From contig JALQPE010001411.1 of the NCBI GenBank assembly GCA_030407315.1, positions 1 through 12,173 of the forward strand: a stretch of 12,173 bases of DNA, written 5' to 3'. Under the pieces are notes generated by a model. The model was not told the DNA's origin. It was given only the letters and a program-made list of their open reading frames with translations, and made no database searches. A program made the translations under genes and the position numbers. Shown here one piece after another: positions 1 through 8,948 of this stretch (positions within the stretch are counted from its first letter, which is position 1; the number at the start of each line of letters is the position of its first letter). The stretch comes from Asparagopsis taxiformis. Its lineage: Eukaryota; Rhodophyta; Florideophyceae; Bonnemaisoniales; Bonnemaisoniaceae.

Positions 1-170
1 TTGATCTACTTGGGCGATACGATCCGCGCCCGCCTTAATGTGGCCGGAAACGATCAGTTTATTGTCAAAGTGCCGAACCACGGCGATGATCGGGACCTCA
101 GCGAAGGCGAAGATTGACCGTTGGATGGCGCACATCCGATTGCCATGCCCTGGACCCAATCGCGAACTGA
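1..170 (+). CDS. ABC transporter ATP-binding protein, C-terminal end (PotA-like), partial
   Basis: This is the last part of the ATPase subunit of an ABC importer; the nucleotide-binding domain lies outside the window. The visible residues begin LIYLGDTIRARL, the typical strand of the C-terminal TOBE domain that follows the ATPase core in PotA/UgpC-type subunits. The first frame meets TGA at 115-117, but the family's usual ending (a VGW segment, a DCHALDP segment, then stop) continues in another frame and closes with TGA at 168-170. One missing base near 115 explains the break. The gene is followed on the same strand by a binding protein and two permeases, so it is most likely the energising subunit of that importer in the cytoplasm. 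The polyamine-type assignment rests on the neighbours more than on this fragment. The start codon is not in the window. Confidence 0.75.
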
Positions 171-305
171 TGCATTTAGTCCTATGCGCAACGGCGAACA
201 CGCCAGGGTTCGCGCTGCGTGACGATGCCGTCGGTTTGTCGCCGTCGGCACGAGAACAGTCAAGAGGGAGTTGTCCTGGCCAGGCAAGGACGCTGAACAA
301 TCAAC
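171..305 (+). promoter_or_regulatory. Intergenic region before the binding-protein gene, with small repeats
   Basis: This 135-base gap separates the ATPase and binding-protein genes, which point the same way. It holds a perfect 10-base palindrome, CCTGGCCAGG at 275-284, flanked by TTG and CAA. It also holds the 8-mer GCCGTCGG twice, at 227-234 and 241-248, a spacing of 14 bases. Either could be a protein-binding site, but both are short and GC-rich enough to arise by chance. I see no convincing -35/-10 pair. An AAGGA stretch at 286-290 is a weak candidate ribosome-binding site for the ATG at 306. Confidence 0.25.
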
Positions 306-1414
306 ATGGAGAGACAATTGTTCAAACAGTTGGCACTCGGCACCGCCGTCAGCGCCCTTGCGCTCACCGTTGCCATTGGCACACCGCCGCCGATGATACG
401 CTGACGGCCGTGTCCTGGGGCGGCGCGTACTCTGCGTCCCAGCGCGGCGCCTACTACGAGCCTACACCGCCAAGACTGGCATCAAGATCCTGGAGGAGGA
501 CAAGTCCAACCAGGCGCTCGCCGGTATCCGCAGCCAGGTGGAAGCGGGCAACGTCACCTGGGATGTGTGGACATGCTCCAGGCCGACGCCCAGCGCGCCT
601 GCGACGAGGGCCTGATCCTGGATATCGATTGGGATCGTCTCGCGCCGCGCCCCGATGGCACGGTGCGCGCCGCGATGACTTCATCGAGAACACCACCGGC
701 GACTGGCTTCGTCCCGCAGATCCTCTATTCGACGCTCTTCGCCTACAACACCGAGGCGTTTGACGGCGAAGGGCCCGACTCCATCGCCGACGTGTTCGAT
801 GTGGAAACCTTCCCCGGCACCCGCGCCATGGAAAAAATCCCGCAGAAGAACCTCGAGTGGGCGTTGATCGCCGACGGGTGTCGCCGGACGAAGTCTACGA
901 TGTGCTGGCCACCGAAGAAGGCCAGGACCGTGCCTTCGCCAAGCTCGACAGCATCAAGGACTCGATCATCTGTGGGATGCCGGCGCACAGGCCGCCGCAG
1001 CTCCTGGCGGACGGCGAGGTCTCCATCGCGTCGGCCTATAACGGGCGCCATCTTCAACGCGCAGGTGAACGAGAACCAGCCGTTCAAGATCATCTGGACG
1101 GCCACAGTTTCGACGGCCGACGGCTGGGTCGTTCCGGTCGACACCGGCAAGGAAGACATGATCTACGACTTCCTGAACTTTGCCACCGGACACCCAGCGC
1201 TGGCCGATCAGACGAAGTTCATCGCCTATGCGCCGGCCCGCAAGTCCTCCATCCGCTCATCGGCACGCACGAGGCGACCGGTGTGGAGATGATGGAGCAC
1301 ATGCCCACCGCGCCGGAGAATTTTGACGGCAAGGCCATCCGCTTCAACGTGGAGTTCTGGGCCGACTACGGCGATGCGCTGGAAGAGCGCTTCAACGCCT
1401 GGCTCTCTTCGTAA
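306..1414 (+). CDS. ABC transporter substrate-binding protein, polyamine-type (PotD/PotF-like), frameshifted
   Basis: This is the periplasmic binding protein of the importer, expected to capture a small cationic solute such as a polyamine and deliver it to the permeases. The ATG at 306 opens a signal peptide (MERQLFKQLALGTAVSALAL) with a likely cleavage site near the AAADD segment. The mature part shows family landmarks in order: AVSWGGAYSASQR, a VDML segment, YSTLFAYNTEAF, an FPGTRAM segment, QLLADGEVSIASAYNGR and a C-terminal FWADYGDALEERFNAWL. Total length, about 369 codons, suits the family. The reading frame breaks about ten times, near 368, 460, 570, 665, 700, 878, 970-990, 1045 and 1250. 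The conserved text resumes within a residue or two each time, so the breaks look like sequencing errors. TAA is at 1412-1414, and a terminator-like hairpin follows. Substrate cannot be fixed from sequence; the transporter class is well supported. Confidence 0.85.
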
Positions 1415-1426
1415 GCCACCAACAAC

Positions 1427-1457
1427 AACGCCCGCCGGTTTCCGGCGGGCGTTTCGT
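1427..1457 (+). terminator. Rho-independent terminator-like hairpin between binding-protein and permease genes
   Basis: GCCCGCCGG at 1430-1438 pairs perfectly with CCGGCGGGC at 1442-1450 around a three-base TTT loop. AAC at 1427-1429 and GTT at 1451-1453 extend the stem to 12 pairs. The following tract (GTTTCGTCT) is only modestly T-rich. It lies 12 bases after the binding-protein stop and about 75 bases before the permease start. It could partly terminate transcription or protect the upstream mRNA end, giving more binding protein than permease, as is known for many ABC import operons. Confidence 0.75.
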
Positions 1458-1520
1458 CTCAACCGACCCCATAGGCCGCCCATGCCCGACCTCGCCCGCA
1501 CCGCCTCCACCCTGCGACGA

Positions 1521-1526
1521 AGGAGG
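1521..1526 (+). promoter_or_regulatory. Strong Shine-Dalgarno site that sets the GTG start of permease 1
   Basis: AGGAGG, a full anti-Shine-Dalgarno match, sits seven bases before the GTG at 1534-1536. It is the best ribosome-binding site in the importer region and is the reason for choosing GTG over the nearby ATG at 1555. Confidence 0.7.
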
Positions 1527-1533
1527 CGAGCGC

Positions 1534-2805
1534 GTGAGCGATGCGGCCGCCACAATGGGCGGGGCCCCTGACGCCCAGCTGACCACCGCGGACGGCAAAC
1601 CGCTGAAGGCGGCGCTGCGGCGCAGCCAACGCCAAGGCGCGGCGGAATGCGCTTCTTCTCGTGCTGCCGCTCTTTGCGTTCCTCCTCATCACCTACACCG
1701 TCCCCATCGTGCAGATGATGGCGCGCTCGGTGATGAACCCCGAGATTGCCACGTTCCTCCCCAGCACCACCGCCGCCATCAAGGGATGGGACGGGGAGGG
1801 GCTGCCGGACGAGCCCGTCTTCGCCGCCATGGTGGAGGACCTGAAAGCGGGCGGGCGCGCCACCATCGGCCGCGCCGCAGGCCGCCTCAACGCCGAGCTT
1901 CCGGGCGCACGCTCCACCATGATGGGGTCCATTGCGCGCCGCCGACGACCTCACCGGCCCTATAAGGGAAGCCCTCATCGAGGACGACGAGGACTGGAGC
2001 GACCCCAGGATCTGGACGCTGATCAAGCGCGAGTCGCGCACCATCACGCCGGCCTACTATCTGCGCGCCCTCGACTACGAGTACAACGAGCCGGCGACGT
2101 GGTCCCCCGCCCGGAAAACCTCCAGTTTTACAGGAGCATCTTTTGGCAGACGGCGTGGATGAGCATCTTCATCACCGCGCTCACCATCCTTCTGGGCTAG
2201 CCCATCGCCTACTCTTGGCGACGTTGCCGCTTCAAGAAGGCCAAACTCTTGATGATCCTCGTCCTGCTACCGTTCTGGACATCGCTTCTGGTGCGAACGT
2301 CGGCCTGGATCGTGCTGTTGCAACAGGAGGGTGTGGTGAACGATGTCTCGTCTTCCTCCATGTGGTGGGCGACGATGATCGCTTTCGCCTCATCTACAAC
2401 CGCATCGGCACCATCGTCGCGATGACGCAATCCTGCTGCCGTTCATGATCCTGCCGCCTCTATTCGGTGATGAAGACGATCCCGCCGAGCCTCACCCGTG
2501 CCGCCCGCTCATGGGCGCGACCCCCATGCGTGCGCACCTCACGGTCTATTTCCCGCTCACCATTCCGGGGCTCGCGGCGGGTGTGCTCTCGTGTTCATCC
2601 TTGCGATCGGGTACTATATTACCCCGGCGCTGGTGGGCGGGGAATCCGGCGTCTTCATCTCCAACCTCATCGCGGACAGGATGACGGGCTCCTTGTCGCA
2701 GCTTCGTCTGGCGCTGGCGCTGGCGACGCTCCTTCTGGTGGGGGTGCTGATCTTCTACTGGTGTTCAACAAGCTGGTCGGCGTCGACCGGCTGAAGTTCG
2801 GGTAG
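1534..2805 (+). CDS. ABC transporter permease (PotB-like, long loop after first helix), frameshifted
   Basis: This inner-membrane subunit forms one half of the import channel. The GTG start has AGGAGG seven bases upstream. After a short polar N-terminus comes the first membrane segment (near 1661-1715, [20 protein letters not shown]). A hydrophilic stretch of about 135 residues follows before the next helix near 2130-2200 ([19 protein letters not shown]). Then come [18 protein letters not shown], an [12 protein letters not shown] segment and the EAA-type cytoplasmic loop ([14 protein letters not shown], ending in PLTIPG) that contacts the ATPase. Two final helices and GVDRLKFG precede TAG at 2803-2805. 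Length of about 420 codons fits the long-loop permeases. The frame breaks about ten times, mostly by one missing base. An in-frame TAG at 2198-2200 falls where relatives usually have Tyr in a GYP motif, which suggests a base error. The next permease starts six bases downstream. Confidence 0.85.
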
Positions 2806-2811
2806 CGGGCC

Positions 2812-3659
2812 ATGGCACTTTCCCAACCACGCGAGCCGTCTGGAGCGGATCTGGCCACCGCACCTACAGGTGATCTGCTTCCTGATCTTCTTCTTCCTGG
2901 TGGCGCCGATCATCGTGATCATCCCGCTGTCGTTCAACGCGGAGCCCTACTTCACGTTCACGCCGGAGATGCTGACGCTGGACCCGGACGGCTATTCGCT
3001 GCGCTGGTACGAGGCGCTTCTCGGGAGCGAGGAGTGGCTGCGGTCCATCGGCAACTCGTTCTTCATCGCAACGCTTTCCACCATCATCGCCACTACGCTC
3101 GGCACTCTGGCGGCGCTCGGCCTGTCGCGGCGCGAGATGCCGGCGCGGGCGGCCATCACAGCCTTCCTCATCTCGCCGATGATCGTGCCGCTCATCATCA
3201 CCGCGGCGGCGCTCTTCTCCTTCTACGCCCGGGCGAACCTGTCGCAGACCTACTTTTCCATCATCATGAGCCATGTGGTGCTGGGCGCGCCGTTCGTGGT
3301 GATCACGGTGACGGCGGCGCTGTCGGGCTTCGACAACCAGCTCATCCGCGCCTCGCAGTCGCTGGGGGCGACGCAGACCACCACCTTCTTCAAGGTGATC
3401 CTGCCGCTTCTGTTGCCGGGGATCATCGCGGGCGCGCTGTTCGCCTTCATCACCTCGCTCGACGAGGTGGTGGTGTGGTGCTCTTCCTGGCCGGACCCGA
3501 GCAGCGCCGATGACGGTGCGCATGTTCTCAGGGCTGCGCGAAGAGATCAGCCCGACCATCCTGGCGCTGGCGGCCATTCTGGTGGCGCTCTCCATCGCGC
3601 TCCTCACCACCATGGAGATGCTGCGGCGTCGTACTGAGCGCCAACGCACGGGAGGTTGA
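2812..3659 (+). CDS. ABC transporter permease (PotC-like), frameshifted
   Basis: This is the second inner-membrane channel subunit. I take the ATG at 2812, six bases after the previous stop, because the MALSQPREPS start leads, after one frame break near 2838, into the first helix at about 2864-2930 (FLIFFFLVAPIIVIIPLSF). The middle reads cleanly for some 600 bases, with membrane segments near 3040-3120, 3150-3225 and 3260-3330. The ATPase-contact loop is RASQSLGATQTTTFFKVILP near 3347-3406, a good match to the EAA motif. A last helix leads to the C-terminus near 3550-3610 (ILALAAILVALSIALLTTM). Two further breaks lie near 3475 and 3510; the stop is TGA at 3657-3659. Length of about 282 codons is normal for PotC-type permeases. 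Together with the upstream genes it completes a four-subunit importer. Confidence 0.87.
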
Positions 3660-3767
3660 TCGCCGCCGCGACATCGCAGCGCGCCCACCCATCGTGTTGC
3701 AGCCTGATTTGCCGTAGTCTGCGACCGGCCCCCTCCGGCCTTGCAGATTTGCGAAAAAGGTTTGCCG
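3660..3767 (+). promoter_or_regulatory. Gap between importer and efflux operons; probable promoter region
   Basis: These 108 bases separate two functionally different operons, so a terminator and a promoter are expected. I see only a weak GGCC...GGCC stem near 3727-3740 and no clear -35/-10 pair. AAGG at 3757-3760, seven bases before the ATG at 3768, is the likely ribosome-binding site of the adaptor gene. Confidence 0.3.
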
Positions 3768-4927
3768 ATGCGTTCTCCTCATGCCCGCCGTGCATTGGTG
3801 GCCCTTGCGACCGCGTTGCCGCTAAGCTTTGGGCATCGGGAGCGAGCGGCCAGGGCGGGCGGCCGGCGTGGCCGTCGATCCGGTCTCGATGGTCGAGGTG
3901 TCCGAGACGCAGCCCATCATCGCGCGCCTCGTTGCGGTGGAGGAAAGCGTGGTGGCGACCCGCATTCCCGGCATCGTCGCTGAGATTTTCGTGCGCGTCG
4001 GCGACAGGGTGAAGGCGGGCGATCCGTTGATCCGCCTCGACACGGAGCTGTTGCAGATCGAGCTGCGCGGTGCCGAGGCGACGCTCACACAGGCCGAAGC
4101 CGGCCTCAAGGTGGCCGATGCCAACGAGGACCTTGCCAAGCAGGTGTTCGAGCGCACCCAGCGCCTGCAGGGCTCGGCCGCGTTCGCCAGGGGCGGCTCG
4201 AGACCTTGCCAAGGAGTTCGCCAGCAAGGCGGCAGAACTCGCCAGCGCAGAGGCGCCCTCGCCGCCGCCAGTCCGAGCTGGAGAGCGCCACTACCGCCAC
4301 ACCAACGCCACCGTGCGTGCCCCGTTCGATGGGGTGGTGCTGGCGCGGGAGGCGAGCACCGGGGGACTATCTGACCACAGGTGGCGCGGTGGCGACCGTC
4401 ATCGACGATGGCCGCCTGGAGATCGAAGCTGACGTTCCACGGAGATCGTTGCGGGGCTTGCGCCGGGCAACACGGTCTCTCTCTTCACTGATGACGGTGC
4501 TCCGGGGACGGCCAAGGTGCGCGCCGTGGTGCCCTCGGAAAGCTCGGCGACGCGCACCCGCCCGGTGCGCTTCACGATCGGCGAAACGCAGTCCGCCAAG
4601 CCGCTGGCGGCGGGCCAAAGCGTGCGCGTTCTGGTTCCAAGCGGTGCGCCGCGCGAGGCGATCTCGGTGGCCAAGGATGCGGTGGTGCAAAAGGTCGGCG
4701 GGTGGATTGTCTATGTGGCCGTCGACGGGCAGGCGATGCCGCGCGATGTGCGCCTCGGAAGCGCCATCGGCGACCGCTTCGAGATCCGCGGTGCTTTGGA
4801 GCCCGGCGACCGTGGTGGTGCGCGGCAATGAGCGTTTGCGCCCCGGCCAGCCCATCGCCTTTGAAGATCCATCCGGAACCGTCGCCAAGGGATGGCCACT
4901 ACGCCCGGCGCGGTCAGCACCCAATGA
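3768..4927 (+). CDS. RND efflux periplasmic adaptor (membrane fusion protein), frameshifted
   Basis: This protein would bridge the inner-membrane RND pump to an outer-membrane channel. The ATG at 3768 follows AAGG and opens a signal peptide (MRSPHARRALVALATALPLS). The first lipoyl half is clear near 3955-4045 (ATRIPGIVAEIFVRVGDRV, then AGDPLIRLD). A helical hairpin follows at about 4045-4290, and the second lipoyl half (ATVRAPFDGVVLARE) near 4305-4355. A beta-barrel region (LEIEADVP onward) lies near 4418-4600 and a membrane-proximal domain with AISVAKDAVVQKVGG near 4655-4705. About six frame breaks occur, near 3838, 4190, 4275, 4360, 4435, 4810 and 4885. I place the end at TGA 4925-4927, which overlaps the pump's ATG in ATGA, assuming one missing G near 4890. 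In the unshifted frame reading would run on into the pump gene, which is less likely. About 386 codons is normal for the family. Confidence 0.85.
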
Positions 4928-7900
4928 ACATCATCCGCGCCTCCATCCAGCGGCCCATCGCGGTGATTGCGGTGGTTCTGATGGCGCTTCTCTTCGGCTA
5001 TCTGCGCTCACCAGTATCCCCATCCAGCTTACCCCGGATGTGCGCAAGCCCCTCATCACCGTCACCACCAACTGGCCGGGCGCAGCGCCATCGAGGTGGA
5101 GCGGGAGATCGTCAACAAGCAGGAGGACGAGCTGAAGGGCCTTGAGGGCCTCGACGCGATGACCTCCCAGTCGCAGACCGGCCGCGCCGAGATCACGCTG
5201 GAGTTTGCCATCGGCACCAACATGGACCGGGCGCTGCTTCTGGTGGCGAACCGGCTCGACCGCGTGTCCGGCTACCCGGCCGAAGCGGACGAGCCGACGC
5301 TCGGCACTTCCGGCTCGGAAGACAAACCCATCGCGTGGTTCATCATGAAGCGCGCGCCGGGCAACGACACGCCCATCCACCAGTTCGGCGATTTTGCCGA
5401 GACGAGGTGCGCGAGGCGTTCCGAGCGCGTGGAGGGATTTCTGGCACCAACGTGTTCGGCGGCTCGGAGCGCGAACTTCAGATCATCGTGCGGCCCGAGC
5501 GTCTGGCGCCCTACCGCCTCACCATTCCGCAGGTGGTGGAGCGGCTGCGCACGGAAAACATCTCCGTCTCCGCCGGCAATGTGGACGAGGGCAAGCGGCG
5601 CTACATCGTGCGCGCGCAGGGGCAGCTCAACAACGTCGATGATCTGCGCGCCGTCGTCATCCGCTCCAGCCTGGGCGAGGACAAACGGCTCGATCCGCGA
5701 CGGCTTCGGCCGGTGCTTCTGGGCGACATCGCGGACGTGCAGTTCGGCTACAAGGAGCCGCAGACGCGCATCCGCCACCGCGGCGATCCGGCCATCGCGG
5801 TCAATCTGGTGCGCGAGACGGCGCCAACGTCATCGCCACCATGGAGGAGGTGCGCGCACCCGCGACGAGCTGATCGCGGGGCCCATCGCCAATGCGGGGC
5901 TGACCTTCGAGCAGGTCTACGACGAGACCATCTACATCAACGGCGCCATCGATCTCGTTATCCAGAACATCTGGATGGGCGGCATCCTGGCGGCCGCGGT
6001 CCTGATGCTCTCCTGCGTTCGCCGCGTGCCACGCTGATCGTGTCCATCGCGATTCCCATCTCGGTGGTGGCCTCGTTCGTGGCGATGAGCGCCATGGGGC
6101 GGACGCTGAATGTGATCTCGCTCGCCGGCATCGCCTTCGCGGTGGGGATGGTGGTGGATGCCGCCATCGTGGTGCTCGAAAACATCTACAGGCTGCGCCA
6201 GAACGGGCTCTCCGCCGCCGAGGCGGCCTATCAGGGCGCGCGGCAGGTGTGGGGGGCGATCCTCGTCTCCGCGCTCACCACGGTGATGGTGTTCATTCCG
6301 ATCCTCACCATGGAGCTTGAAGCGGGGCAGCTGTTCCGCGACATCGCGGTGGCGATCTCCGCTCTGTGATGCTCTCGCTGCTGGTGGCCGTCACGTGATC
6401 CCGGCGCTCTCGTCGAAACTCCTCGACAAGGGCGTGCCGTCAAAGCCGATCTTCATACCGCTGGTGGACCATTTTGCGCAGGCGTTCCGCTGGATCACCT
6501 TGCGCTATGTGGCCTCGGTAAACTCCAGCCGGGCATTCGGGCTCTTCGTGGTGATGGGATCTGCGCGGCGGCGATTGCGTTCGTGGTCGCCAACCTTCCA
6601 AAGCTGGAATACCTGCCGGAGGGCAACCGCAACCTCGTCTTCGGCGTACTCATCCCGCCGCCGGGCTATAACCTCGACACCACCAACTCCATTGCCGAAC
6701 GGGTGGAGAATGCGGCCCGTCCGCTGTGGAGAAGGAGATGGGGCGGGGAGGGGCCGCTGCCATCGATTCGTTCTTCTTCGTGGCGCGCACCGGCACGTCG
6801 TTCGTGGGCGCGACGGCCAAGGACGGTGATCGCGCGGGCGAACTGATCCCCATTCTCTCGCGCCCTGTGTTTGCCGAGCCCGGAACGTTCGGCTTCATGA
6901 CCCAGCCCTCCATCTTCGGCCGCGGGATCGGCGGCGGCCGGGCCATCGAGCTCAACGTGTCGGGCTCCGACCTTGAAACGATCCTCAGCGTCGCGGGCCG
7001 GGCGGCGGCCAAGATCGCGCAGCTCCTGCCGCGCCAGGAGGGTCACCAGTTTCGCCCGCTGCCGGGCCTGGAGCTCGGCTCGCCGGAGGTGCGCGCCATA
7101 CCGGACCGCATCCGCCTCGCCGATGCGGGCGTCAGTGCCGCCACGTTGGCCACCACCATTGACGCCTACAAACGACGGTGTGCGGGTGATGAAATAACCG
7201 TCGGCGCCGATATCATTGAACCTCACCCTGAAGGGCGGCGAGATCCAGCCCGGCGAGGAACGCACACAGTCCATCGAGCAGATGCCCGTGGTGACGCCCA
7301 CCGCCGCATCCTGCCCGTCAGCGCGCTCGCCAGGGTGGAGATCACCGCCGGCCCCACCGAAATCCGCCACCGGGAACGGCTGCGCACCATCACCTTGGAG
7401 GTGCGCCCGTCCAACGACCTGCCTCTGGAGGCGGCGTTAGAGCTATTGCAGTCGGAGGTGGTTGGCGCGCTGGAGGCGGAGGGTGTGCCGCCGGGGGTGC
7501 GCTTTTCCATGACAGGCACGGCGGACCAGCTCACCGAGACCTGGAGCGCCATCCAGCTCAATCTCCGTGTTTGCGCTCCTGGTGGTCTATCTGGTGATGG
7601 CGATCCTGTTCGAGAGCTTCGTGCTGCCGCTCGTCATCATGATTTCGGTGCCCGTGGCGGCGGCCGGCGGGGTGGGGGGGCTCGCGCTCCTCAACACATT
7701 CCAGCAGCAGCCGCTCGATATGCTCACACTATTGGGGTTCGTCATCTTGGTGGGCATTGTGGTGAACAATGCGATCCTCATCGTCCACCAGACGCTCTAC
7801 ACTTCGCGAAGAGGGGATGAGTGCGCCCGATGCCATCCTGGAGGCGGTGAACAACCGCATCCGGCCCATCTTCATGTCCAACCCTCACCAGCGTGTGCGG

Positions 7901-8110
7901 GATGCTGCCTCTGGTGCTGATCCCCGGCGGGGCTCGGAGCTCTACCGGGGTCTGGGGTCGGTGGTGGTGGGCGGGCTTTCGGTGTCGGCGGTACTGACGC
8001 TGCTCGTGGTGACGCCGTTGATGCGCATCTTGCTGTCGGCCGTTGACCGGCGCGCGGAGGTGGAGCAAACCGCCGATGCAAAGGGGAAGGTCGCCGCGCC
8101 GGCCGAGTAG
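4924..8110 (+). CDS. RND efflux transporter permease (AcrB/HAE1-like pump), frameshifted
   Basis: This is a proton-driven export pump of the inner membrane, with about 1060 codons as expected. It starts [20 protein letters not shown] at the ATG overlapping the adaptor's stop. The first periplasmic porter half covers roughly 5010-5930 ([40 protein letters not shown]). Helices 2-6 follow, with [20 protein letters not shown] near 6130-6189 as the fourth helix. The second porter half runs about 6590-7540, then [17 protein letters not shown] near 7738-7785 as the tenth helix, and the final helices end before TAG at 8108-8110. In AcrB the relay uses Asp407, Asp408 and Lys940; here only the first Asp is kept (6157-6159), with Ala at 6160-6162 and Asn at 7765-7767. 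About twenty frame breaks are scattered through it, mostly single missing bases. Substrate is unknown. No TolC/OprM-type gene follows, so the outer-membrane partner must be elsewhere. Confidence 0.88.
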
Positions 8111-8143
8111 TCCGCGCCGCGCCCGGACCGGGACGTTCGCAAA

Positions 8144-8150
8144 GAGGGAG
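8144..8150 (+). promoter_or_regulatory. Ribosome-binding site for the exported superoxide dismutase
   Basis: GAGGGAG lies eight bases before the ATG at 8159-8161 and supports that start over the ATG at 8165. The gap back to the pump's stop is only 48 bases and has no obvious terminator, so the dismutase may be co-transcribed with the pump. Confidence 0.6.
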
Positions 8151-8158
8151 TTTTCGCG

Positions 8159-8848
8159 ATGGGCATGACACGGCGGACGGCGCTGGTGGGCCTCGGTGGT
8201 CTGGCGACGACCGTTTTGGGGCGCGGGGCCGGCGCTCGCCGCAGCGCCGTTTAAGGCACGTCCCTGCCGTTCGCGCCCGAGGCGCTGGAGCCGCATCTTT
8301 CAGCGCGCGCCGTTGCCATGCACCTGAGATCCAGAAGGCCGAGGCGCCGGTACGGATAACGCACTGGTGGAGGAGCGCCGTTCCGCCGCCATGTCGCTGG
8401 AGAGGGTGGTGGTGGAGGCGGCCGGCGCGCAGGAGTGGCGCATCTACGACTACGCCGCACAGGTCTGGAACCACACCTTTACTTTGCCCAGTTCTCCGGC
8501 GGCCCGCCGCTGGCCCGGGGCCAGTGCTGGAGGAGGCGCTCAACCGCGAGTTCGGCGGCTTCGAGGGGTTCGTGGACGCAGCGGTCGAGGCTGCGGGTGC
8601 GTCGTCTTCGGCGTCGCGGCTGGGTTGTGCTGACAGCGGAGGGGGACGGTCTCTATCTCCTCAATGGCGGGCCGATGCCGCAAGCCTCTCTCGGCACCGA
8701 CCCCCCGTCGCCAGATTCGCCGGGATCGATGTGTGGGAACACGCCTACGTTCTGGACTACGCGACGCGGCGGGCGGACTACGTGCGCGCCGTGGTGCAGT
8801 CCCTCATCAACATGGGATGCCGTCGATCAGGCCTTCATGGACGGGTAA
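8159..8848 (+). CDS. Exported Fe-type superoxide dismutase, divergent, frameshifted
   Basis: The protein belongs to the Fe/Mn superoxide dismutase family, which converts superoxide to oxygen and hydrogen peroxide. The start [20 protein letters not shown] carries a twin-arginine motif and a hydrophobic stretch, followed after a frame break by an Ala-rich cleavage region, so export to the periplasm is likely. Candidate metal ligands are all present: His at 8321-8323, His at 8472-8474 in QVWNHTF, and Asp at 8728-8730 with His at 8740-8742 in DVWEHAY. Gln at 8460-8462 in AAQVWNH matches the Fe-type position (Gln69 in E. coli SodB). The usual KHHxxY segment after the first ligand is missing; the text there reads HLEIQKAEARY. 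About seven frame breaks occur (near 8222, 8265, 8326, 8345, 8480, 8520, 8605 and later). TAA is at 8846-8848. Family assignment is firm; full activity is uncertain because of the altered second-shell residues. Confidence 0.82.
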
Positions 8849-8948
8849 CGCGCAGTTCGACCAATTCAGTGAGGGTCGCGCTGCGAAGCGCTCTGGGCTG
8901 CGCCGGCATTTTATTGGTGTCGCGCTGTCCTGCTTGCGCTGGCTGTGC

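Noticed and set aside
38..763. Single plus-strand open frame joining the ATPase end and the binding-protein start
   Set aside because: Only a short part (about 368-455) carries real binding-protein text; the rest is out of frame and bridges an intergenic gap by chance.
1226..2047. Minus-strand open frame of 273 codons opposite the binding protein end and permease 1 start
   Set aside because: Composition is Arg/Gly/Ala-rich with no motif, and the plus strand explains the region, including a terminator hairpin in the middle of it.
2864..3688. Long open frame on the minus strand (274 codons) opposite permease 2
   Set aside because: The plus strand carries a clear permease with membrane segments and the EAA loop. 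The minus frame is Arg/His/Gly-rich low-information text typical of GC-rich shadows.
8878..8891. Hairpin GCGCT-GCGA-AGCGC between the convergent dismutase and repeat-protein genes as a terminator
   Set aside because: The stem is only five pairs and no T tract follows on either strand.
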